Notes under the pieces: generated by a model | Seen by the model: only the letters and a program-made list of their open reading frames with translations | What the model was told of the DNA's origin: nothing | Database searches by the model: none | Assembly: GCA_039199225.1 (NCBI GenBank) | Contig: JBCCSZ010000038.1 | Span: 1-34,933, forward strand | Length of the DNA: 34,933 bases | Direction of reading: 5' to 3' | Source: JBCCSZ01 sp039199225 | Lineage (GTDB): Bacteria > Bacteroidota > Bacteroidia > Chitinophagales > Saprospiraceae | Program-made: the position numbers and the translations under genes | Shown: in pieces, positions 24,970 to 33,000 of the stretch | How positions within the stretch are numbered: position 1 is the first letter of the stretch | How the letters are laid out: every line of letters starts with the position of its first letter

Positions 24970-26415
24970 ATGAAAAAGCTATTCTACACACTTCTTTTTT
25001 CTGCTGTCTTTTTCTCTACAAAGGCACAGGTTTACTCCAATCAGTCGGAGAAGCTGCCGGACAATGGCGCTCGCGATCAGAGCATGGATGTTCAGGCTGC
25101 CGACCTCGATGGCGATGGTGATTTGGATATTGTACTGGCCAACGAGTTTCAAACCAACCGACTCCTAATCAATGATGGCAAAGGCAATTTTACCAGTGCG
25201 CCATTGGGACAAATCCCACAGGCGATTCACGACAGCGAAGATGTTGCCATTGCTGATTTCAATGGTGACAAGTTTTTGGACCTCGCCTTTTGTAGCGAAG
25301 ACGATGTAAAAATAGGCACCACCAACGTACATGAGTTGTACTTCAACGATGGCCATGGAACATTCACCGAAGCCACTTATCGACTGCCCGACTCCGAAGC
25401 CAACGCCCTCATTGCTGCAGACCTAAATAACGACGATCGGCCAGACCTTTTGATGGGTAATGCCGGCCAGAATTTCATTCTCATCAATCAGGGCGATGGT
25501 ACTTTCAGAGATGAAACAGCTCAAAGGTTGCCTGCCCTCAGCCGTGTCACCCAAGACATTCACCTAGTGGACATCGACGGTGACAAAGACCTCGATTGGG
25601 TCGACGGCAATGAAAACGGCAATAGCCTTCTGGTCAATGATGGCCAGGGTTTTTTCACTGATGTTTCGAACACACAACTCCCAAAACTCAACCAAGAAAC
25701 CCGCAAGGTCAGCAGCGCAGATGTCGATGGCGATGGTGATATGGACCTTTTCTTCTGCAACGTAGCTTTCCTGCCAGCCAAGAACCCTCAAAATCGCTTG
25801 CTGCTCAATGACGGCAATGGCCTATTTACAGATGCTAGCTTGGACCTACTGCCGCAGGACAACGACCTCACCATAGACGCCGTTTTTGAAGATGTCAATG
25901 GCGATGAACATCCCGACATCCTCATCGCCAATGTGTTTGGTGGATCATTGAGGGTTTATGTCAATGATGGTACCGGATGGTTCAACGATCAAACAGAAAG
26001 CATTTTTGGTGCCGAGTACACCTTAGATGCTCTGGGCATCATCACTGCCGACCTGGACAATGATGGCTTGCGCGATGTGTATGTCTGTGATCGAAATACG
26101 GGGACACCCAACAAAGATTTGTTGCTGTTGCGCCAGTTCAATACCTCTACCAAGCAGGTATCGCTCTCCCAGCAAATCCAGGTATTTCCCAATCCGATCG
26201 AGGACGTTTTCTGGGTTCAGCTGCCTGGCAAGGAAATCAAAGCCTGTGAGCTGCGCAGCAGCGATGGCAAGAGCTTGGCAAAACTTAGAATTACCGCCAG
26301 ATACGGGGACCGCTACCAATTGCAGCTCTCTGACAAAGCCATCCCCCCTGGCATTTACCTACTAGAATTAAATGTGGATGGACAATTAATCAGTAAAAAA
26401 GTACTGAAAGGCTGA
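24970..26415 (+). CDS. FG-GAP/VCBS repeat protein with type IX sorting tail
   Basis: 481 residues. Signal peptide 1-19 (ending TKAQ). Six to seven FG-GAP/VCBS blades over about 35-390, each with a Ca2+-binding loop such as DLDGDGDLD, DVDGDGDMD or DLDNDGLRD, predicting a beta-propeller. The C-terminal about 80 residues (VFPNPIEDVFWVQ ... KKVLKG) are a type A type IX secretion sorting domain, so the protein is exported across the outer membrane and probably surface-anchored or released. Likely an adhesion or binding propeller. A strong terminator follows at 26465. Confidence 0.9.
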   Translation: MKKLFYTLLFSAVFFSTKAQVYSNQSEKLPDNGARDQSMDVQAADLDGDGDLDIVLANEFQTNRLLINDGKGNFTSAPLGQIPQAIHDSEDVAIADFNGDKFLDLAFCSEDDVKIGTTNVHELYFNDGHGTFTEATYRLPDSEANALIAADLNNDDRPDLLMGNAGQNFILINQGDGTFRDETAQRLPALSRVTQDIHLVDIDGDKDLDWVDGNENGNSLLVNDGQGFFTDVSNTQLPKLNQETRKVSSADVDGDGDMDLFFCNVAFLPAKNPQNRLLLNDGNGLFTDASLDLLPQDNDLTIDAVFEDVNGDEHPDILIANVFGGSLRVYVNDGTGWFNDQTESIFGAEYTLDALGIITADLDNDGLRDVYVCDRNTGTPNKDLLLLRQFNTSTKQVSLSQQIQVFPNPIEDVFWVQLPGKEIKACELRSSDGKSLAKLRITARYGDRYQLQLSDKAIPPGIYLLELNVDGQLISKKVLKG

Positions 26416-26464
26416 GAGGCACTTCAAAAGAGGGAATTCATTATTGCGAAGTGTATTCGGAAGT

Positions 26465-26514
26465 CCGTTCAGGTGATGAACATAACTGCTCCTCGCCTGA
26501 ACGGTTTCTTTTTT
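26465..26514 (+). terminator. Strong intrinsic terminator after the FG-GAP gene
   Basis: CCGTTCAGG (26465-26473) pairs with CCTGAACGG (26496-26504), extended inward by three more pairs including one G-U, and is followed by TTTCTTTTTT. It separates the convergent gene at 26536. Confidence 0.88.
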
Positions 26515-26535
26515 CCTTCCCTACTCAGTGGAAAG

Positions 26536-27567
26536 TCAGCTCTTTTGGTGTTCGACCTTCTCCCATGCACGCACAAAGTCTTGATTGATGGCGATGGGCC
26601 ACTGGTGGTTGGGATGCGCGCGAATGTATTCTACCAAAGCCTGTTGGCGTGGAGAAAGTACTTGCTCTGGCAGTTGACGACGCCCCAAAAGGCTGTTGAC
26701 ACGAGCTGCCTGCAATTGGGTCATCGGCACATGGCGATACACGGAATTATACAGATAGTACTTGGGCTGTCCGTCTGGGCGAAAAGCAGACTGCTGACCA
26801 ACTGCTTTTTTACCAAGTTTCTTTTGCGACTGTGCTTTCTGTTGTGGATCATTTGTAAATACCTCATCTGCACAGCGGCTTTTGTGCGCCTGCTCCAACA
26901 ATGCCTCATAAGAAATTTGGGATGGATCGTAAGATACCTCAACAACTTCTCGGCCGTTCATAAATCCGGCTTGCGTTTCGACGACGCCTTCCAAGCCACC
27001 GATTTCTTTCTCACCCGTCCAAAAACAATACATAGAAAAAACCGCCTTTTTCGTTCCCTTTGCCTCGGCAGCCAGCTCCGCTTCGAGTAGTTGTAAATAC
27101 AGCGGCACATCCTGAAACTGTCCTTTCAAGGCACGCTTCATCAGCTGTACGACGCCAAGGGGCGTATAATTGCCACTGAGCCTCGGGACAATATTTTCCT
27201 TTTGCGCATTGACGATGCGAACAACGGGATTGTTCCAAGCTGGTTCCCTGAAGTATCGCAACACCTCTTTGTCAACACCTCCTTTATTATTGAAAATTGC
27301 CACAGGGACAAACAGACTTTCAATGGCCTCTACAATCAATGGATGACTCAATACTTCTCGGCCGTAATGCTGGCAAGTATGGCAACCGGGTACTTCCTGA
27401 AACAGTAGAAAAATAGGCTTCTGCCCCTGCTCAGCCAATTGAACACCCTTGTCCAGGCTGCGGTGCCAATTGATTTTTCCAAGCTCAACTGGCTGCCCAT
27501 CAAAGGCATTGGCAGTAGCGATGAGCATTAAAACACATGGCGTCACTAAAACGATTGATCGGATCAT
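26536..27567 (-). CDS. Exported thioredoxin-like protein with MsrA-like region (VPGUxxT-type, Cys form)
   Basis: 343 residues. Signal peptide 1-21. Residues about 30-150 are thioredoxin-like with VPGCHTC (C62, C65). Residues about 173-232 resemble the MsrA core: CFWTGE (C181), then LEGVVETQAGF, REVVEV and YDPSQISYEALL, but with the usual loop before the EVV motif shortened and the later GTQYRS motif absent. C232 could resolve. The tail (YLYNSVYRHVPMTQLQ, LSPRQ) recalls the thioredoxin-like (seleno)protein family defined by a VPGUxxT motif. Here the Sec position is TGC Cys and the family Thr is Cys. Probably periplasmic thiol or methionine-sulfoxide repair; activity is unproven. It converges with the FG-GAP gene. 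Confidence 0.75.
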   Translation of the reverse strand: MIRSIVLVTPCVLMLIATANAFDGQPVELGKINWHRSLDKGVQLAEQGQKPIFLLFQEVPGCHTCQHYGREVLSHPLIVEAIESLFVPVAIFNNKGGVDKEVLRYFREPAWNNPVVRIVNAQKENIVPRLSGNYTPLGVVQLMKRALKGQFQDVPLYLQLLEAELAAEAKGTKKAVFSMYCFWTGEKEIGGLEGVVETQAGFMNGREVVEVSYDPSQISYEALLEQAHKSRCADEVFTNDPQQKAQSQKKLGKKAVGQQSAFRPDGQPKYYLYNSVYRHVPMTQLQAARVNSLLGRRQLPEQVLSPRQQALVEYIRAHPNHQWPIAINQDFVRAWEKVEHQKS

Positions 27568-27869
27568 GGCTAATGGTTTTGAAGGGAAATTTACGCAATT
27601 CCACCCTTGTAAATATCACAGAATTATATCATTTCTGTGGATTATCTACTCAACAAAGCCCTACCAACAAACACCTTCTAAACCAAGGCTAAAACAGCGA
27701 TAAGCCCAACTAAATCAACTTAAATGGTTGATTATTTGAGCATTACAACTTTCATAAAACCATCAGCATATCACAAAAACTACAAATGGTCTGCAATTAC
27801 AAAGGAGCATGCTCCGCGATGGTACATGAAAAAAAGAGAGTCATCTAAAAGACGGGGGTATAGAGTAGT
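27568..27869. other. Intergenic region without a recognised gene
   Basis: 302 AT-rich bases between the thioredoxin-like gene start and the radical SAM gene stop, both on the minus strand. It holds a 12-bp perfect palindrome GGAGCATGCTCC (27804-27815), followed on the minus strand by TTTG, which may be a weak terminator for the radical SAM gene. A possible -7 box TAAATTTC lies at 27593-27586 (minus). Nothing coding is supported. Confidence 0.5.
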
Positions 27870-29780
27870 CTAGCGCTTCTTGTAAAACTTTCGCTTGTGC
27901 TTCTTTCTGCTTCGCTCTTTCAAAATACTTTGCTTATTGAAGCGCTTCTTTTCACCAATCAACTTATCGACCAAATCTTCGCGCCCCATCGAATGCAGTT
28001 GATCGCGAATGATTTGATGGTTCTCTTTCTTATGCCAGAAGAAGAACAAATGCTGGCGTTTCTTTTCCTGCTTCGTCTTGGCGGTGTAGACAGGCTTTAG
28101 GGTGTAGGGATGTAAGCCAGTGTAGTAGATAATGGTCGCTACCGTCATGGGCGTCGGCGTGAAGTCCTGCACTTGTTCCAAGCGGAAGCCCATCCCTTTG
28201 GTTTCGGCGGCCAGGTTGGCCATTTCCTCGGCGGTCGAGCCAGGATGGCTGGAAATGAAATAAGGGATCAGTGGCTGATTTAGGCCATTCTTTTTATTGA
28301 TGCGGTCATACTTTTTCTTAAACTCGTGGAAATGCTTAAAGGAAGGCTTTCGCATCACCCTAAGCGTGCCATCGGAAGTGTGTTCCGGTGCAACTTTCAG
28401 TCGGCCACTGATGTGGCAAGTAACCACTTGTTCCAGATATTCATCGAGGCTGTCATCTGCATTTTTGTTGTAGCTGTCTACCAACAAATCGTAGCGAATT
28501 CCACTGCCGACGAAGGCTTTCTTAACTTTTGGATTGGCATCCACTTTCCGATAAATCTCCGTCATCGGTTTGTGGCTCGTGTCCAAGTTGCTGCAGACCA
28601 CCGGATGGATACAGGAGGGACTGACACAACGATCGCATATTTCCTGCACCTTCCCCTTCATGCGATACATGTTGGCAGAGGGTCCACCGAGATCACTGAT
28701 GTAGCCTTTGAAATCCGGCATCTCTGTGACCTTTTCCACTTCCTTAAGAATGGACTCTTCCGAGCGGCTGGCAATGAATTTTCCCTGGTGGGCAGAGATC
28801 GTACAAAAGCTGCAACCACCAAAGCATCCCCGGTGCATATTTACCGAAAAGCGGATCATCTCATAAGCTGGAACCGAACCACGCTTTTTGTATTTCGGAT
28901 GCGGCATTCGGGTGTAAGGCAAATCAAAGGAAGTATCGATCTGCTTTTCCGTCATCGGCGGATAAGGTGGATTGATGATGACCTTATAATCGCCACAAGC
29001 TTGTACCAAACGCCGCGCTTTGACCTTATTGGATTCTTGCTCGATGTGCTTGAAGTTAGCCGCAAAAGCTTTCTTGTCCCGCTGACACTTTTCGTGAGAG
29101 GCCAACTCCAATGTCTCCCATTTTTTGTTGATCGGTAGTTCTCCCCTTCTCGGAACGCGAACAGCCGTTTGAGGAATCGTCGTTAGGGATTCAAAAGGAA
29201 CACCTTTCAGCAGCAGTCGGACGGTCTCGCGCAGAGGCATTTCCCCCATCCCATAGACCAGCATATCCGCACCGCTCATTTCCAAGATATTCGGAAAGAG
29301 TTTGTCTTCCCAATAATCGTAATGAGAAACCCGACGCAGGGAAGCTTCGATCCCTCCAATCAATACCGGAACATCAGGATACAGCTTTTTGAGAACCTGT
29401 GTGTAGACCTTTACAGCATAGTCCGGCCGAAAGCCAGCAGAACCACCCGCCGTATAGGCATCCGTCGAGCGACGACGGCGCGCAGCTGTGTAGTGATTGA
29501 CCATAGAATCCATGCAACCAGAGGTCACACCGAAAAATAACTTTGGCCGCCCCATCTTTTTGAAATCCCGCAAGTCGTCCTTCCAATTGGGCTGTGGCAC
29601 CAATCCCACACGCAAACCTTCGCTTTCCAGAATACGGCCAATAACGGCACTCCCAAAGGCCGGATGATCAACATAGGAATCACCAGAAATCAGAACAACG
29701 TCGAGTTCTTCCCAACCGCGCGTTTCTACCTCTTTGCGGGTTATCGGCAGCCAATCTGTTACAGGTCTATCATCAAACAT
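27870..29780 (-). CDS. YgiQ-family radical SAM protein
   Basis: 636 residues from ATG 29780. An N-terminal B12-binding-like/UPF0313 region (DVVLISGDSYVDHPAFG) precedes the radical SAM core with the cluster motif CFGGCSFC (Cys at about residues 322-329), followed by a C-terminal region ending in a basic tail (KKHKRKFYKKR). Length and motifs match YgiQ, a widespread radical SAM protein of unsettled function. ATG 29780 (MFDDRPVTDW) is preferred to the in-frame ATG at 29798, which lies upstream of the TATCTTTG box. Monocistronic. The family function is not firmly established. Confidence 0.93.
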   Translation of the reverse strand: MFDDRPVTDWLPITRKEVETRGWEELDVVLISGDSYVDHPAFGSAVIGRILESEGLRVGLVPQPNWKDDLRDFKKMGRPKLFFGVTSGCMDSMVNHYTAARRRRSTDAYTAGGSAGFRPDYAVKVYTQVLKKLYPDVPVLIGGIEASLRRVSHYDYWEDKLFPNILEMSGADMLVYGMGEMPLRETVRLLLKGVPFESLTTIPQTAVRVPRRGELPINKKWETLELASHEKCQRDKKAFAANFKHIEQESNKVKARRLVQACGDYKVIINPPYPPMTEKQIDTSFDLPYTRMPHPKYKKRGSVPAYEMIRFSVNMHRGCFGGCSFCTISAHQGKFIASRSEESILKEVEKVTEMPDFKGYISDLGGPSANMYRMKGKVQEICDRCVSPSCIHPVVCSNLDTSHKPMTEIYRKVDANPKVKKAFVGSGIRYDLLVDSYNKNADDSLDEYLEQVVTCHISGRLKVAPEHTSDGTLRVMRKPSFKHFHEFKKKYDRINKKNGLNQPLIPYFISSHPGSTAEEMANLAAETKGMGFRLEQVQDFTPTPMTVATIIYYTGLHPYTLKPVYTAKTKQEKKRQHLFFFWHKKENHQIIRDQLHSMGREDLVDKLIGEKKRFNKQSILKERSRKKHKRKFYKKR

Positions 29781-29784
29781 TTTG

Positions 29785-29792
29785 CAAAGATA
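29785..29792 (-). promoter_or_regulatory. -7 box of the radical SAM gene
   Basis: Minus-strand TATCTTTG, a full TAnnTTTG match, 4 nt before ATG 29780, implying a leaderless or near-leaderless transcript. The upstream -33 element is poor. Confidence 0.45.
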
Positions 29793-30036
29793 ATGCAATT
29801 ATCTATTAAGGAACATTTTAGCTCCAAAGCAGCCGTCCTAACTGATGAAATGTCGCATGACGGCAAGTCCGATCATATCAAGCCAGTAGATGGCACATTT
29901 TTTTCACTCCGTCTATGTTGTGGATGCCAAAATATTTCTAGCAATACATCTACACATTTGTAATTAAATGGTTCGTGAAATTAAGCGAGCTATTTTTTGA
30001 ATGAAAGCTCTATCGACATCCAGATATAAACGCTCT

Positions 30037-33000
30037 ATGAGACACTTGATACATTTCCTTCCAAAGCTCGTATGGATAGCAATCCTCAGCCTGACAAACA
30101 GTCTGTCCGCTCAAGTCTTTGTCGACCTCAGTGCCACTGGCGCCAACGACGGAACATCCTGGGCCAATGCCTACACCGATCTTCAGGAGGCCATCGACAA
30201 TTCCGACAACGCCACCATATGGGTTGCACAGGGTATCTACTACCCTAGCAGTTGCAACGCTTGCAGCACTGCCAACCGGGAGCAAGCTTTTGAGCTAAAA
30301 AACAACATCACTCTTTTGGGAGGTTTTAACGGTACGGAAAGCGCAAGCCGCGACAGAGATATTGAGGCCAATCCCACCATCTTAAGTGGCGACATTGGTA
30401 CTCGTGGCGATAGCACAGATAATAGCTACCATGTGGTGGTGGCCAACAACAACCAACTGACAGCTCAGCTCGATGGATTTACCATTGAGCATGGCAACGC
30501 AGATGCTCCTGGCTTCGATCGCGGCGGTGGTCTATACATCAACGGAAGCTTCAACAACAGTAGCAGCCCCAGCATCCGCAAATGCACTTTCAGAAATAAT
30601 TATGCCTCCGGCGGAGGAGCCATCGGGATAGATGCTACGGCGGGCGGAGCCTGTCGTCCAAGCATCACTGGTTGTCGATTTGAAAACAACACAGCCTCCC
30701 TTGCAACCACTAGCTTTGGTGGCGCCATCCTTGGTGTAGGCTCTCAGGGAGCCAACATCTCTCCTCAAATTTCTGATTGTCAGTTCATCAATAATTACAG
30801 CGGCCATCATGGAGGTGCCTTGGCTTTTTCCCTTTCCGGAGACCAGTCCAGAATGGGGGCTTTTATCGCCCGATGTACGTTCATCGGAAACGAAGCGAAT
30901 GAACGAGGCGGCGCCATTTGGAGTCGAATGACCACCAATGCCGTCTCGAGTTGGATACTTGGAAACTCCCTCTTTGAAAACAACCATGCTGGCGCCGAAG
31001 GAGGAGCCATCTACAATCGAATCAGTTTTGACAGCCAGGGGGATGATCAAATCCTTACCAGTGTTTTTCGGAAAAACAGCACCGATAAATCTGGTGGAGC
31101 TGTCTACCTAAGAGGGTCTCAGGGAGCCAACAGCGAGGTGGATGTCGTTCACTGTACATTCGACCAAAATCAGTCTGCCGACAAAGGGGGAGCCGTCTAC
31201 AAGGACGCCGACGAATTTGCTCCTGGCTCACTCGACACCCGAATTCTCAATTGTACCTTTTGGCAAAACGAAGCAATGAATTCCGGTGGAGATGTTTATC
31301 TGGAGCAAGGTGGTGGCCAACTCGGTTTTGAACTACACAATTCCATTTTGTGGGAAGGCAGTGACCCAGGTATTGGCAGCAGCAATGCCTCTGGTCGTGT
31401 TTCTCATTGTATCCTTCAGCATCCCCTTCCCGACGATCTGATCGATGGCGGCAACAATTTCTCGGAAGACCCCGTCTTTGCAGATGCCGCAGCCGGAGAT
31501 TTCCACCCTTTGCGCTGTTCTCCGGCCATTGATGCAGGCGACAATGATGCCCTACCACTTACGTTCAACGCCGATCGCGACGGCAAGCCCCGCATCAGCA
31601 ATGGCACCATTGACTTGGGCATCTACGAAAGCCAAAGGATTTATGTAAATAGCTCGGCGACAACCAACGGCAACGGCCAATCCTGGGCCACTCCCTACAA
31701 CCGATTGGATCAAGGGGTCAACAACGCTACCGCTGGTGACGAAGTATGGGTAGCAGCTGGAACTTACAAGCCCTCTGTGTCCGGCAATCGCGCACTCTCT
31801 TTTAACATTCAAAGCGGCGCAGAGGTCTATGGTGGTTTTGCCGGAACGGAAAACAGCCTTTCCGAACGAAACATCTCTGCCAATCCAACCATCCTGAGCG
31901 GTGAGATAGGCACTGCAAGCTCTACCGATAATAGTTTCAGAGTGGTCACAATTGGTGATGCAGTCAAAAAAACGAGCTTAGACGGATTCATCATTGAAGC
32001 TGCCAACAACGACCTGGTAGGCAATGGCTCCGGAGGAGGGCTTTTCCTCGATGCTCGGGAGGGACGCAGTTGCCAACCCACCATACGCCATTGTGTCTTT
32101 CGAAACAACCGAGCCACCGGTGGCGGTGCAGTCGGAATGGAAGCCAACCAAGGCGGAAAACTGGCCCCCACCTTTGAGCAATGTCAATTTGAAAACAACA
32201 GCAGTACAGATGCAGGAGGTGGATTATTCTACGATGGATCATCAAGCACAGAGGCAAGCATTCAACTTACATCTTGCCAATTCACGTCCAACCAAAGCAA
32301 TCAACATGGTGGTGCCATCGCCCTGCGCTCAATCAACAACGATACAGAACTTCACACGTATCTCGACAGCTGTACCTTTGAGGAAAATAATACCCAAGGG
32401 CAAGGAGGCGCACTTTGGCTACAAGACAGTGACAATGCCAAATCACAAGTTCGACTCCGCAGTTGTCAATTCTCTGAGAATCAAAGTGACCAACAAGGAG
32501 GCGCGCTTTACCTGCACGACAATACGGGTGCCAGCAGCAACGACACTTTATTAAATTGCCTGTTTACAAAAAATGCCAGCATCACAAACGGCGGCGCCCT
32601 ATTCCTTGGAGGCACTCAACAAGGCAACAATCAAACGATATTAATCAATTGCGTCTTCGATCGCAATGAAGCCGGACAACAAGGAGGTGGACTCTACAGC
32701 GATGCAGATGAAAACGGAGGAGGCAATGTCCAAACACGTGTAATCAACAACTCTTTTTCTCGCAACTTCAGCAATGGCCAAGGTGGTGGTATTTATATTG
32801 AAAATGGCAATGGGAGCAGCGACATCAACATCGCCAACAGCATTTTATGGGACAACAATGCTGCAAGTGGAGCCGCTGAACTAGCAACCGATGCCGCTAG
32901 TGGCAACATCACCCATTCCATCATTCGCGGAGGTATTCCCAGCAATGTTTCTGATGACGGCGGCAACCTTTTTGTCGATCCACAATTCATCGATCCAGCC

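Noticed and set aside
29832..29864. Inverted repeat GCCGTC/GACGGC between the radical SAM and giant surface protein genes
   Set aside because: Six-bp stem with a 21-nt loop and no adjacent T-tract; no clear role.
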